Positions 32,995-43,700 of a DNA stretch of 64,000 nt are shown piece by piece. Positions within the stretch are counted from its first letter, which is position 1, and every line of letters begins with the position of its first letter. The translations under genes and the position numbers were made by a program. The DNA comes from Clostridia bacterium (GTDB lineage: Bacteria > Bacillota > Clostridia > Oscillospirales > CAG-272): the NCBI GenBank assembly GCA_017471825.1, contig JAFURQ010000007.1, positions 1-64,000 of the forward strand, given 5' to 3'. The notes under the pieces were generated by a model. That model saw nothing but the letters and a program-made list of their open reading frames with translations, did not search any database and was not told where the DNA came from.

Positions 32995-34779
32995 ATGGAA
33001 AACACAATAAGAATAGTCGCCGCCGCGCCGAAAATACGCCTGTGCGACGTCGAATATAACCTCGACCTATTCATAAACGAAGCGGCTCGCGCCGAAAAGA
33101 ACGGAGCCGAAATAATAGTATTCCCCGAGCTCGCGCTCACGGGCGCAACCGCAGGCGACCTCTATTTTTCGGAGGTGCTTACCTCGGCGGCAGAGAACGC
33201 CCTGCTCGACTATGCAGAGGCTACGAAAGAATATAAAATTTTGAGCTTCGTAGGTCTGCCTCTCCGTGTCGGCGGTGCCGTATATAACGCGGTTGCCGCA
33301 ATTTCCGAGGGCGAAATTATAGGAATTACGGCAAAGAGTGAGCACTCGCGCCACTTTGCCCCCGTAATCTCCGATATGACCGTCACACTCGGTGATATGA
33401 GCGCCATTATGCGCTCGAATTCGGTGTACTCAACTGAGAAGCACGGCACCCGTGTGAAAATTTTTGTCAAAATCGGCGATAGCAACGAGCCCATTCCCGA
33501 GGGCGTCAGCATCATAATCAACCCCACCGCCACACCCGAATATGTCGGCATCGCGGCAAAAAGGCGCCGCGAGCTTTTGAGCCTCTCTTCACGCCTCGGT
33601 GTCAGCGCCGTGCTCTGCGGAGCATCTGAGGGCGAGAGCGGCACCGACGGTATTTATGCCGCGGCTCGACTTGCCGCAGCAGACAGGAAAATACTCTGCG
33701 AGGCTCCCCTCTTCTCGGGTGAGCAGCTTGTTTGCGATATTCCCACCTGTCCTGCCGAGGCAAAGGCAGAGCCTACCGCAACCGAAGAAAAAATACCGAA
33801 ATTCCCCTTTATTCCCGAGGATAAGACAGAGCTTGATTTAGCTCTCACCCTTCAGGCGCGCGCCCTCGCAGGCAGAATGGAGCGCGCATATATCAAAACC
33901 GCCGTTTTGGGCGTGTCAGGCGGACTCGATTCCACCCTCGCACTGCTCGTTGCGGCGCACGCTATGGACGTTTTGGGCAAGCCGCGCACTGACGTTATCG
34001 CCATCACTATGCCCTGCTTCGGCACCAGCTCGCGCACCAAATCAAACGCCCTCGCTCTTGCCGAGCTCCTCGGCTGTACTCTAAGGACAATCGACATCAA
34101 GGAAGCCGTGAGCGTTCATTTCAAGGACATCGGCCACAGCGAAAACGATTACAGCGTCGTATACGAAAACGCGCAAGCGCGTGAGCGCACACAGATTCTT
34201 ATGGACGTTTCCAATGCTACGGGCGGTCTTGTTGTCGGCACGGGCGACCTGTCCGAGCTCGCTCTCGGCTTTGCCACCTACGGCGGCGACCATCTCTCAA
34301 TGTACGGAGTCAACGCATCAGTGCCGAAAACTCTTATGCGCGCTATGATAGCACGCTATGCAGAGAATGCAAGAGCGGCAGGTAACGAAAGGCTCGCCAC
34401 CGTTCTTTTCGACGTTATTAACACCCCCGTCAGCCCCGAGCTTCTTCCCACAGAGCGCGGTGAGGAAAACGGTCAGCACACAGAGAAAATCGTCGGCCCC
34501 TACGAGCTTCACGACTTTTTCCTCTACTGCACGGTTAAGCACCGCCTCTCCCCCGCGAAAATTCTCGCACTCGCAAGCGAGGCATTCGGCGGCGAATATA
34601 CAGAAGCAGAGCTTCGCTCCTATCTCGGCATTTTTATATCCCGATTCTTCTCACAGCAATTCAAGCGCTCCTGTATGCCCGACGGACCCCGTGTGACGGA
34701 AATCTCCCTTTCACCGCGCTCAGCCTGGCAGATGCCATCCGATTGCAGTGCGGCTCTTTGGAAAAAATCCCTTCAGTAA
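32995..34779 (+). CDS. nadE: NAD(+) synthase with degenerate glutaminase domain
   Basis: 594 residues. The N-terminal nitrilase-type domain (1-~265) normally supplies ammonia from glutamine by a Glu-Lys-Cys triad. E45 (VFPELALTG) and K114 (GITAK) are present, but the cysteine segment, usually ICEDLW, reads KIGDSNEP with glycine at 161. The C-terminal synthetase domain is intact: ATP loop VLGVSGGLDST, then TGDLSELALGFATYGGDH. It makes NAD from deamido-NAD and ATP. The enzyme is probably ammonia-dependent or uses another source. Lies between the ThyX-like gene and pth, 9 bp before pth. Confidence 0.92.
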   Translation: MENTIRIVAAAPKIRLCDVEYNLDLFINEAARAEKNGAEIIVFPELALTGATAGDLYFSEVLTSAAENALLDYAEATKEYKILSFVGLPLRVGGAVYNAVAAISEGEIIGITAKSEHSRHFAPVISDMTVTLGDMSAIMRSNSVYSTEKHGTRVKIFVKIGDSNEPIPEGVSIIINPTATPEYVGIAAKRRRELLSLSSRLGVSAVLCGASEGESGTDGIYAAARLAAADRKILCEAPLFSGEQLVCDIPTCPAEAKAEPTATEEKIPKFPFIPEDKTELDLALTLQARALAGRMERAYIKTAVLGVSGGLDSTLALLVAAHAMDVLGKPRTDVIAITMPCFGTSSRTKSNALALAELLGCTLRTIDIKEAVSVHFKDIGHSENDYSVVYENAQARERTQILMDVSNATGGLVVGTGDLSELALGFATYGGDHLSMYGVNASVPKTLMRAMIARYAENARAAGNERLATVLFDVINTPVSPELLPTERGEENGQHTEKIVGPYELHDFFLYCTVKHRLSPAKILALASEAFGGEYTEAELRSYLGIFISRFFSQQFKRSCMPDGPRVTEISLSPRSAWQMPSDCSAALWKKSLQ

Positions 34780-34788
34780 AGGTGACCG

Positions 34789-35412
34789 ATGAGTAACATT
34801 TTTGACCTGTTTAAGAAAATAGAAAAAAAGGACGACAACAGCCCCCTCTCCCATATCATAGTGGGACTCGGCAATCCCGGTGCCGAGTATGAAAAAACCC
34901 GACACAACGCAGGCTATCTCGCGATAGACAGCATAGCCGAGCGGTGCGGCGTGAAAATTGACAGAGTAAAATTTCACGCCCTTATCGGTGAGGCGCGCAT
35001 CTGCGAGCACCGCGTGCTTTTGATGAAGCCCACCACCTATATGAACAACTCGGGCGTCGCGGTATCCGAGGCGGCATCGTTCTACAAAATCCCACCCGAG
35101 AATATAATCGTATTGCACGACGAGATAAGCTTTGAGCCGGGAGCCTTCAGAATCAGACGTAAGGGCTCCGCAGGCGGTCACAACGGACTGAAAAGCATTA
35201 TAGAGCATCTGGGCTCCGATGCATTTCCGCGTATCAAGCTCGGGGTAGGAAAAAAGCCCACCCCCGAATACGACCTCGCCGCTTGGGTGCTCGGTAAGCT
35301 TCCGAAGGAGGCAGCCGACGCACTTTCCGCAAGATTTGGCGACGTATTTTCATCTCTTGAGCTTATCCTCACTGACAAAATCGAAGAAGCAATGAATAAA
35401 TATTCAAAATAA
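34789..35412 (+). CDS. pth: peptidyl-tRNA hydrolase
   Basis: 207 residues. Recycles peptidyl-tRNA by cleaving the ester. Signature 'VGLGNPGAEYEKTRHNAGY' with the catalytic His near residue 39, then KPTTYMNNSG, LHDEISF and RRKGSAGGHNGL. An N-terminal extension of about 20 charged residues (LFKKIEKKDDNS) precedes the domain. pth next to mfd is a common Bacillota order. Spacing to mfd is 10 bp. Confidence 0.95.
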   Translation: MSNIFDLFKKIEKKDDNSPLSHIIVGLGNPGAEYEKTRHNAGYLAIDSIAERCGVKIDRVKFHALIGEARICEHRVLLMKPTTYMNNSGVAVSEAASFYKIPPENIIVLHDEISFEPGAFRIRRKGSAGGHNGLKSIIEHLGSDAFPRIKLGVGKKPTPEYDLAAWVLGKLPKEAADALSARFGDVFSSLELILTDKIEEAMNKYSK

Positions 35413-35422
35413 AGGGGTAATT

Positions 35423-38400
35423 ATGCATAACATCCCCGCCCTGATCCGACAGGACAAGGAGTTCGCCGAGTCACTCTCGGCGCTCCTCGAGCAGCTGTCG
35501 GCAAAATCCCCCCTTCCGCTGATTATCAACGGACTCTCGGGGGGCAGCGCGGACGCGTACCTTATCGAAAGCATCCGAGCCCTCACGGGCTCCTCGGCTC
35601 AGTCGGACTCCTCGGCTCCGTCGGGCTCCTCGGCTCCGTCAGGCTCCTCGGCTCACTCGGACCTCGCCGCCCCGCGCGGCAGAGCGCCTGCCGTCGTGCT
35701 CGCGGCGAGCGACGCCGAGAGGGGACGGCTCTGCCGCCTGCTTTGCGATTTCGGAATACGCGCGCTCGAGTTCAAGCCGCGCGACCTTGTTTTCCATAAC
35801 ATCAGCGCCTCTTGCGACGTAGACCGCGAGAGGCTTTCGGTGCTTGACGCGATATTGCGCGGCGAGTGCGACGCGCTCGTCACCACGCCCTCGGCGGCGG
35901 TGGCGTTCACTGTTCCACGTGAAACATTTGCAAATTGCGCGGTCGCTTTGCGCGTCGGTGCGGAATTTCCGCCCGAGGAGCTGACGGAAAGGCTCGCGGC
36001 GCTCGGCTTCAGCCGCACGGATATGGTCGAATCGGCAGGGCAGTTCTCGCGGCGCGGAGATATTGTCGATATTTGGGCTTCGGCGTCGGAGCTGCCGATC
36101 CGTGTCGAATTTTTCGGCGACGAAATCGACCGAATCGCCTATTTTGACGCGCAGACTCAGCGCTCCGAGGGGGCGGTCGAGGAGGCTCGGCTGCTGCCGG
36201 CGAGAGAGGTTCTGCTATCGGCGGAGGCGCGAGCGCGTGTGATCGCCGAAATCGACCGCCTGACAGCGCGCGCCGCAAAGGGCGGCGCGAAGGCCTCGGG
36301 GGGCGCGGAAGGCTCGAGGGGCGCGAGGGGCGGCTCTGGCGACGGAGAGCGCGAGGCGGACGGCTCGGCGGGCGAGGCGCTGACGAAGCTCGGACACGAG
36401 CGGGCGCTGCTCGCGGCGGGGCTCGATATTGACTCGCGCGACCGATATATTAGTATAATTTACCAAAAACACGAGTGTGTTTTAGACTACGTTACGAGTC
36501 GGGGTCGGGCGGCGATATTCGTGCTCGGCACCAATGAGGTGCGTGAGGAGCTCTCACGGGCGCAGGCGCACATCAAGGAGCAACGCGCGGCTATGATTGA
36601 GGGCGGACTCATAAGCGAGTCTCTGGCTAAATATTCGGGCGGTACGACAGAGCTCGACAAATTTCTCTCGGAGTGTGCGACGGTCCACATAAACGCCTTT
36701 GCCGGCGGTGTAGGCTCGCTTCGCGCGGCGGGGCTCTTCGGCTTCAGAGCGCGGCGCTCCACGCCATACGGCAGCTCCCCCTCCCTGCTCTATGAGGACG
36801 TACGAGCCTTCAGAAAATCGGGGTACCGCACGGTTATAATCACGGACAACGCGCAGGGGGCGGATTCTCTCGTTTCGGCGATGGCAAACGAGGATATTTA
36901 TGCATCGGCTATCTACGGGCGCGAGGGCTTTGCCATAGAGGCGGCGGAGCCCGGGACGGTTTTCGTAACGGTCGGGCGGTTTGACGGATTCGAGCTTATT
37001 GTGCCGAAAATTGCCGTTCTATCAATGGCGACGCCCGAGGGGCGCGCCATTATGGAGAAGCGCAGACAGAAGCGAATTCTCAAGCGCGTCGGCGGTGCGG
37101 GACAGCGACTGATGAGCTATGCCGACCTTTCAGTTGGAGATTACGTCGTTCACGCGAATTACGGTATCGGTCTGTTCGAGGGAATCGAGGCTGTTACCGT
37201 CAACGGCGTGACGAAGGACTATATAAAAATACAGTACGCCGGTACGGATAAGCTCTTCGTCCCATGCGACAAGCTGGAGATGATAGGCAAATATATCGGC
37301 GCGCGCGACGATACGGGCAAGGTAAAGCTGTCGAAAATGGGCGGCGGAGACTGGACACGCGCGAAAACGAGGGCAAAGACAGCGGCAAGGGATATGGCAA
37401 AGGACCTTATTCGCCTTTATGCCGAGAGGCAGAGGCTGCCCGGCTTTGCTTTTCCTGCCGATTCCGAGATGGAGGACGAATTTGCCGCGGGCTTCGAGTA
37501 TGAGGAAACCGAGTCACAGCTGGTGGCTATCGAGGAAATAAAGCGCGATATGATGCGCCCCGTGCCTATGAACAGACTGCTGTGCGGTGACGTTGGCTTC
37601 GGAAAAACCGAGGTTGCACTGCGTGCGGCGTTCAAGGCTATAATGGGCGGCAAGCAGGTCGCGATACTCGTGCCCACGACTATTCTGGCGCTTCAGCACT
37701 TCACCACTGCCACCTCACGCATGCGCGGATATCCTGTAACGGTGGAAATGATTTCACGCTTCAGGACGCCGAAGCAGCAGGAAAAAATACTGAAAAACAC
37801 CGCACGGGGTGCGGTTGACATACTCATCGGCACCCACAAGCTCCTATCCAAAAACGTGCAGTTCCGCGACCTCGGTCTCCTTATAATCGACGAGGAGCAG
37901 CGCTTTGGAGTGGCGCAAAAGGAGAAGCTGAAGCAGATGGCGAAAAACGTCGACGTGCTCACCCTCTCGGCGACACCCATTCCGCGCACGCTCAATATGG
38001 CTATGAACGGAATCAGCGATATGTCGATTCTCGACGAGGCACCGGGAGCGCGCCGCCCCGTTCAGACCTACGTGCTTGAATACGACGATGCTATACTCTT
38101 TGACGCTATGCGGCGCGAGCTGGCGCGCGGCGGTCAGGTTCTCTACATTTATAATAAGATAGACGACATCGACGTGGTTGCCACAAAAATTATGCAGGCA
38201 TTGCCGAATGCGAGGGTTGCGACCGCGCACGGTGCAATGGACAAGGACGAGCTCGAGGATATATGGGGAGAGCTTGTCAGGGCGAAGATAGATATTATCG
38301 TCTGCACCACTATAATAGAAACAGGTGTGGACCTGCCCGGTGCGAACACTCTGATAATCGAAAATGCGGACAAAATGGGACTCTCCCAGCTTCACCAGAT

Positions 38401-39133
38401 ACGAGGACGCGTGGGAAGAAGCGAGAGGCAGGCTTACGCCTATTTCACCTTCCGCCCCGGGAAAGCCCTGTCCGACGTTGCGCGCAAGAGGCTGACCGCT
38501 ATACGCGAGTTTGCGACATTTGGCGCGGGATTCAAGGTAGCTCTTCGCGACCTGGAGATACGCGGAGCGGGAAATCTGCTCGGCGCGGAGCAGCACGGAT
38601 ATATAGAGAGCGTGGGATACGATATGTACGTCAAGCTCTTGTCCGAGGCTGTGTTAGAAGAGAGCGGCAGGGCGGCAGAGGCTCCGTATGAGTCGAGCGT
38701 GGATATAAATGTTTCCGCAAATATACCCGAGAGATATATCGGTGTGAGCTCACAAAGAATGGAGATGTACAAGAAGATATCCCTCATACGTGACTGTGAC
38801 GATATGCAGGATATAATCGACGAATTTATCGACAGATTCGGCGAGCCGCCGCGCGAGACCTACGCTATAATAAAAATTTCTCTCATACGTGCGCTATGCT
38901 CGCGCGCGAGAATACCGAGGGTTGAATACACGGGCGGAACGCTTATATTCCACCTCGAAAAGCCCGAGCTGGCGGTGTGGAGTGAGCTGTTTGCGGATAT
39001 TCCGTCGCTATCGTTCAGAGTAGCGGTGGGAGCACCGACGGTTGTATGCAAGATAAAGAAGGGCGAGAGCGAGCTTGACAAAGCTATTGAAATACTCTCA
39101 CGCTACGTGAAAATCCTTACTGAAGGAGAATAA
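35423..39133 (+). CDS. mfd: transcription-repair coupling factor
   Basis: 1,236 residues. Removes stalled RNA polymerase at lesions and recruits UvrABC. UvrB-like N-terminal part, RNA-polymerase interacting domain (VGDYVVHANYGIGLFEG), then a RecG-like translocase with Walker A CGDVGFGKTEVALRAAF, DEEQ box IIDEEQRFGV, and QIRGRVGRSERQAYAYF. Two low-complexity insertions are unusual: Ser/Ala/Pro repeats at ~54-85 and a Gly/Ala/Glu/Arg stretch at ~282-322. Both sit in the UvrB-like part and have a much higher GC content than the rest. They should be solvent loops. Followed two bases later by a PrsA-like gene. Confidence 0.95.
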   Translation: MHNIPALIRQDKEFAESLSALLEQLSAKSPLPLIINGLSGGSADAYLIESIRALTGSSAQSDSSAPSGSSAPSGSSAHSDLAAPRGRAPAVVLAASDAERGRLCRLLCDFGIRALEFKPRDLVFHNISASCDVDRERLSVLDAILRGECDALVTTPSAAVAFTVPRETFANCAVALRVGAEFPPEELTERLAALGFSRTDMVESAGQFSRRGDIVDIWASASELPIRVEFFGDEIDRIAYFDAQTQRSEGAVEEARLLPAREVLLSAEARARVIAEIDRLTARAAKGGAKASGGAEGSRGARGGSGDGEREADGSAGEALTKLGHERALLAAGLDIDSRDRYISIIYQKHECVLDYVTSRGRAAIFVLGTNEVREELSRAQAHIKEQRAAMIEGGLISESLAKYSGGTTELDKFLSECATVHINAFAGGVGSLRAAGLFGFRARRSTPYGSSPSLLYEDVRAFRKSGYRTVIITDNAQGADSLVSAMANEDIYASAIYGREGFAIEAAEPGTVFVTVGRFDGFELIVPKIAVLSMATPEGRAIMEKRRQKRILKRVGGAGQRLMSYADLSVGDYVVHANYGIGLFEGIEAVTVNGVTKDYIKIQYAGTDKLFVPCDKLEMIGKYIGARDDTGKVKLSKMGGGDWTRAKTRAKTAARDMAKDLIRLYAERQRLPGFAFPADSEMEDEFAAGFEYEETESQLVAIEEIKRDMMRPVPMNRLLCGDVGFGKTEVALRAAFKAIMGGKQVAILVPTTILALQHFTTATSRMRGYPVTVEMISRFRTPKQQEKILKNTARGAVDILIGTHKLLSKNVQFRDLGLLIIDEEQRFGVAQKEKLKQMAKNVDVLTLSATPIPRTLNMAMNGISDMSILDEAPGARRPVQTYVLEYDDAILFDAMRRELARGGQVLYIYNKIDDIDVVATKIMQALPNARVATAHGAMDKDELEDIWGELVRAKIDIIVCTTIIETGVDLPGANTLIIENADKMGLSQLHQIRGRVGRSERQAYAYFTFRPGKALSDVARKRLTAIREFATFGAGFKVALRDLEIRGAGNLLGAEQHGYIESVGYDMYVKLLSEAVLEESGRAAEAPYESSVDINVSANIPERYIGVSSQRMEMYKKISLIRDCDDMQDIIDEFIDRFGEPPRETYAIIKISLIRALCSRARIPRVEYTGGTLIFHLEKPELAVWSELFADIPSLSFRVAVGAPTVVCKIKKGESELDKAIEILSRYVKILTEGE
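35590..35661 (+). repeat. four 18-bp tandem repeats inside mfd
   Basis: Units of the form CTCCTCGGCTCMGTCGGR at 35590, 35608, 35626 and 35644, encoding SSAQSD, SSAPSG, SSAPSG and SSAHSD. The 18-bp period keeps frame, so copy number can vary without breaking mfd. Confidence 0.9.
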
Positions 39134-39135
39134 AA

Positions 39136-40359
39136 ATGACGAAAGTTAAAGGCAAAACGCCCCTCACAAAAAAGAGGAAAGTGCCGATAATATTGATAAT
39201 TGTTGCCTGCGTTGTTGCGGCGGCGCTGATTTTCGGCGCGGTGCTCGGCATAATTGCCATAGTGAAGCGCTCGCGTGCGGTCGTTTCATACGGCGGTGTC
39301 ACAATGGACAAGGGAGAGGCGGCATTCTTTGTCAGCAGGTACAAGGTCAGCCATATATCCTCACTGCGTGCGAAGGGTATTGCCGCAGAGGATACGGCGG
39401 AGTTCTGGGCGAGTGCGGCAGAGGACGGTGTGAGCTACGGCGAGCGTCTGAATGACGGTGCGGTGCTGTATCTCAAGGAAATCGTTGTCGGGTGCTATCT
39501 GTTCGACAGATACGCATCACTCACGGGCGATGACAGAGATGCTATAAGCCGTGCGGTCGACGAGGTTATAGAATATCACGCCGATGGCGATAGGGATAAG
39601 TTTGAAGCCGAGGCAGAAAAGCTCGGATTTGATTATTCGGATTTTACCGATGCGACAACTATGCTCTACAAGGCTAACAAGGCGTTCGCCGCGATTTACG
39701 GCGAGGACGGGTCGGCTATCTCGAGCGATGCTACCGCGTGTGCCGAATACCTTAACGAATATTCTCACGTTAAGCTTCTGTTCATTCGTACGGAGGAAAA
39801 GATGACAAAGGACGAGGAGGGGCGCGAGGTATTCACCCCTCTGACCGACGAGGAGAAGGCAGAGAGGCTCGCGGTTATAGAAAAGATAAAGGGCGCGATA
39901 GATGCAAAGGACGGCGAGGACGGACAGATGACGCAGACCGCCTTCGAGAGCTTTTTACAAAAGCATGGCGAGGGCGATGCTACGATGGACTCGCTCGGCT
40001 ATTATTTCCACCCGAATGCCGAGATGACTGCGGAGTTTGCCGAGGCGTTTCCAACCGTTGTCGAGCGAGCTCTTGCTATGGAGAAGGGCGAATTCGACTA
40101 CGCGGAAACCACCGTACAGGACGAGGAGCTCGAGGGATTTGACGGATTTTGCTTCATATATAAATATGACGCGAGCGCGGGCGCGTACGCGAGCGACGAG
40201 CTCGAGATATGGTTTTCCGATTTCCTGTGGGATGCTTCGGTTGCGAGCTTCACAGAGGCTATGGACGAGCTTATAGCCGCCGCGGACGAGGGCAAGCGGA
40301 TATCGGAGGTCGATGCCGTTAATATTCCTATGAATACTGTTTTTGCACCAAAATTTTAA
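39136..40359 (+). CDS. membrane-anchored PrsA/SurA-like foldase (degenerate parvulin)
   Basis: 407 residues. A basic N-terminus (KTPLTKKRKV) and one membrane segment (~16-41) without a lipobox anchor the protein, which faces outward. The body is helical and acidic. Residues ~210-300 look like a weak parvulin domain: HVKLLFIRTEEK aligns with the ASHILV strand, then an EEKAERLAVIEKIKGAID helix and 'FESFLQKHGEGD'. The catalytic residues are not clear, so it may be a chaperone only. A PrsA-like gene directly after mfd is common in Clostridia. It ends before two hairpin terminators. Confidence 0.7.
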   Translation: MTKVKGKTPLTKKRKVPIILIIVACVVAAALIFGAVLGIIAIVKRSRAVVSYGGVTMDKGEAAFFVSRYKVSHISSLRAKGIAAEDTAEFWASAAEDGVSYGERLNDGAVLYLKEIVVGCYLFDRYASLTGDDRDAISRAVDEVIEYHADGDRDKFEAEAEKLGFDYSDFTDATTMLYKANKAFAAIYGEDGSAISSDATACAEYLNEYSHVKLLFIRTEEKMTKDEEGREVFTPLTDEEKAERLAVIEKIKGAIDAKDGEDGQMTQTAFESFLQKHGEGDATMDSLGYYFHPNAEMTAEFAEAFPTVVERALAMEKGEFDYAETTVQDEELEGFDGFCFIYKYDASAGAYASDELEIWFSDFLWDASVASFTEAMDELIAAADEGKRISEVDAVNIPMNTVFAPKF

Positions 40360-40393
40360 AGGGGCTGTCGTATTTAGGCATAACCGAATAAAA

Positions 40394-40432
40394 ACAGAGG
40401 TATTGTGCAAAAAAACACAGTACCTCTTTCTT
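40394..40432 (+). terminator. hairpin terminator after the foldase gene
   Basis: Twelve-bp stem AGAGGTATTGTG/CACAGTACCTCT (one wobble) followed by TTCTTATATT. Confidence 0.65.
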
Positions 40433-40453
40433 ATATTATAAAAGCATTTTTTA

Positions 40454-40503
40454 GAGGAAAACAGAGGTAGAAAACCTGCGGTTTTCCTCATTTTTTATTT
40501 TTA
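40454..40503 (+). terminator. second hairpin with T-run after the foldase gene
   Basis: GAGGAAAAC at 40454-40462 pairs with GTTTTCCTC at 40481-40489, followed by ATTTTTTATTTTTA. Confidence 0.75.
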
Positions 40504-40648
40504 CTGTTTTTATTCTATTGCCGTTTCCTCCCTCCGACGTATTCATATACGCCTCTCGGTCGGAGAACGACAATTTCTGCTCTAAATCCGTTCGCCCCAA
40601 GGTTCAGTCTCTTATTTTTTGGGCAAGCTCTCTCGGGGAGGGAGCCTT
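40504..40648. other. non-coding gap with inverted repeats
   Basis: No gene found. An outer CTCCGAC/GTCGGAG pair encloses an inner CGTAT/ATACG hairpin around 40534-40570. The rest, including a GGGCAAGCTCTCTCGGGGAG stretch, shows no coding potential and no recognised mobile-element end. Confidence 0.5.
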
Positions 40649-40677
40649 AAAAAAAGAGCAGCGCCGAAGCGCTGCTC
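40649..40677 (-). terminator. terminator of the beta-helix protein gene
   Basis: Stem GAGCAGCGC/GCGCTGCTC with a tetraloop, followed by seven T on the minus strand. It is about 95 bp after the stop codon. Confidence 0.88.
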
Positions 40678-40769
40678 CCGAAAGGAAAACCATGCATACG
40701 AGTACACGGTTTTTCTACACAGCATACCGAAAGGCGCAGTCCTTTAATATGCTGAATGTAGCGATTCAA

Positions 40770-43700
40770 TTATCTGGCGTCATGCACCAGATTGCCGTTG
40801 GCTCTGGGAGGACCGAAGCGGTATGCCGCAACGGAGCGTGCGTAGGCATCCATCGCAAGAAGTACGTCTGCCGTGGCAGCAAAGCTCTCATCACCTGATG
40901 ACTGAAGATTCTGATAGTAGGTAGGAAGGTCGTAGATGCCGGAAACCGTTGCTCCGTCCTCAAAGGTGAGGGTTATCCTGATCTGCTTATTTATATGGTA
41001 GATAGGCATATTGTCAGGAGAGGCGACACAGATGTAGCTTGTAATGCTGTCATCTGACGCAACCGCGCCATTGTTAGCGGTCCAAGCGTCATTGGTGTAG
41101 TTGCCACAGTAGCTCTGGAGTCCTTCTGTTGTCCAATATGAGGTACCCCAGGAGGCGTTGGGCGAATAGGTTTTAACGTCCGTGCCCCAGTTATTGCCGC
41201 CCTCTGCCGTATTATAGCCCTGAATCCAGCCCTCAACGACTGTGAAGCTGACGGCGGTAACCTTTGAGCCCTCTTTAAGCTTTATTCTGTATCTCGGCTG
41301 ATAGTCGTAGACCTGGAAGCTTACTTTCTCGATGTAGTCAGCGAGAGCTGTGGGAGCGTCCGCATCGGTTGCGGTCGTGAAATACTTGGTATCAAGTGCG
41401 GTGAGATTTTCGGTACATACCTCGCTATTGTAAAGCGCGTCAACTATGTCGAAATTATACCTTGACGTCAAGCCCTCAAAGGACATAAGCGTGTGGGTAT
41501 ATCTTACCATATCTGCCATCATGGGCTTAGCCTTATCGTAGGCACCGGTGGTGTCATTGAGAAGCTGTTTTGCATAGCCGATGGGGGAGAGAGTTACGGT
41601 CTGCGTTGCGGACTTCACCTGATTGCCATCGAGGGTAACGTTGAAGTTAACGGTAAGGGTAACGTCAACGGCAAGCTGAGTTGCGGAGATGGAGCCGAGG
41701 GCGTATTTTCTATATTTTGCGCTGTCGCCGTAGAAGGTTGCCGAGGTGGTGGAGGCACTGATTGTTTTATCTGCGCTATTCACTACGCTGACAAGCTCTA
41801 CGTTATCGGGATATTCCGTAGGAATGTAGAAATAGAGTCCTACGTGGCCCATAAGCACGAGATTGTACCTTGCGGCGGTGAGATAGGGCGTAACCGCTAC
41901 CTCGGGATAGAGCTGCATGGTGCTACCCGTGGCGACGAGGTTGGAAACCACGTTGCCCTCGGCATCAACCCAGCCGCCCGTGTAGGAGAGCTTATACCAG
42001 CCGGACGAGGAGTCAACGGTCGTTGTATCTATCGAGGGGACGGGGATTGCCGCACCGGGTGCAAGGGTCGCGGAGGTGGCGGTATCGGTTGCGGGGTCGT
42101 ATATATCAACTATAACGCCACCCGTAATTTCGACTGTGAAGGTACACTGCTCGTTTACCTTACCTGACGTAAAGTCTGTAGTGTATTTTTCTGCGTCGAT
42201 TATAACGTCGGTGGAAAGAAGCTTATATACGGGAACGCCCTGTGTAGTGGAAACGTTCTCGAGGATGCCGCCCTCACCCGCAACGAGAAGGCCGTCGGTA
42301 TAGGTGCCGCCGTAAAGCGTGCCGACACCGAGGGTGATAGAGGTTATGGCGGTTCTGCCGTTGGTGGTGTCGAGCGCGGGTGTCAGCTTTCCATACACGC
42401 GGCAGTCGTTAAAGGCTATTGTGGTAAGGTCGTTCGCGTGGTTGAAGATCGGGCTGTTGCCACCCTCTGTTATAACGTTACAGTTAGTGAACGTGTAATT
42501 GAGCTTACCCGTATAAGAGGATGAGCGCGCACAGAAGAGAGAAATGCCGTCCTCGCTATAGAAGGTAGCATCGTTTGCAACGAAATCAACTCCATTACGA
42601 ACAGCAAACCAGGTGGCTGTATAGTTGTTGTGCGTGTTATAAATTGCGTGATGCTCGCCGCCCTCAACGGTGAAGGTGCCTGATTTATCGTACGAGTAGA
42701 AGAGCGCGCCCGAATAGGTCTTAAGATTTGTAAGTGTTATATCAAAATCGGTACCGTCTGCCTCAAATATGGGGTAGGATCTGCCTACATGACTAGCATC
42801 AGTGCTTTTAACGGTTACGGCGGTTATGGTACCGTTCTGGAACACTACGGGAACGTTCTTCGTTATAACGATGGCCTCCTTACCGGCTGCCTGAACATTA
42901 CCCTGCTTTATTGTAAGGGTTCTGCCGTCGAGGTCGAAGGTAAGAGCCTTATCAATATTTACAATTCTGTTGGGGTTTGTTGCTGTATTGTAGCCGACGT
43001 GCGAGCCGTCGGCGGTGTAGTTACCGAGGAATTTGATAGTGGTGCCTGCGTCGGCTGCAGTTACGGCCTCCTGAATGGAGCCCTTCAAATACGTAACGAC
43101 GCCGTTCGTGGTTACTTCAAAATAGTCGCCGGAGACGGTTCTGTCGAAGGTGTAGCTTTTTGCGGTTGCGACGCCCTTGAAGCCGTAGAAGGCGGGGTCA
43201 CCCTCAAGAAGCTTGAGCGTTACGTCGAGGGTTGAGGCGCCGGAAACGAATATGCCCACCTCGGGAGAAACCACGCCGTCGGTCACGGTCGCCGAGGAGG
43301 TGTAGTATGACGCGGAATCGAGCATTACAGTGTTGGCATCGGGCTGACCGATGGTTATGCCCGCCTGTACGAAGGGGTTGTACTGATTGTTATTATCGTA
43401 GCCGTTATTGCTGACGGGAGCAAGCGAGCCGTAAACGTAGCTGTTACGGAAATATACGGTTGTAAACTCGTTTGCACTCTGTATAATATTATGCGTTACT
43501 TTTTCCGCGATGATTTCAGAGTTTTCTACCACAAACTCAACGCCGGGGTTGTAGAGAGAAACGGTTCTTGAAGCCGCGCCGAAGAGCCTTCCTCTGCTTC
43601 CGACGTATACGAGGGCGTCGCTTACCTTAACGTTACCCGAGCAAAGCATACCTACAATGCCGCCGATTGAGCCCTGCGCGGTATATATTACGTAGTGCTC

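Noticed and set aside
36009-36472. Long open frames antisense to mfd
   Set aside because: They result from high GC content and repeat sequence on the opposite strand, have no ribosome site and resemble no protein, while the mfd frame is intact.
40504-40648. insertion-sequence remnant
   Set aside because: No transposase fragment, no terminal inverted repeats flanking a unit and no target duplication could be seen.
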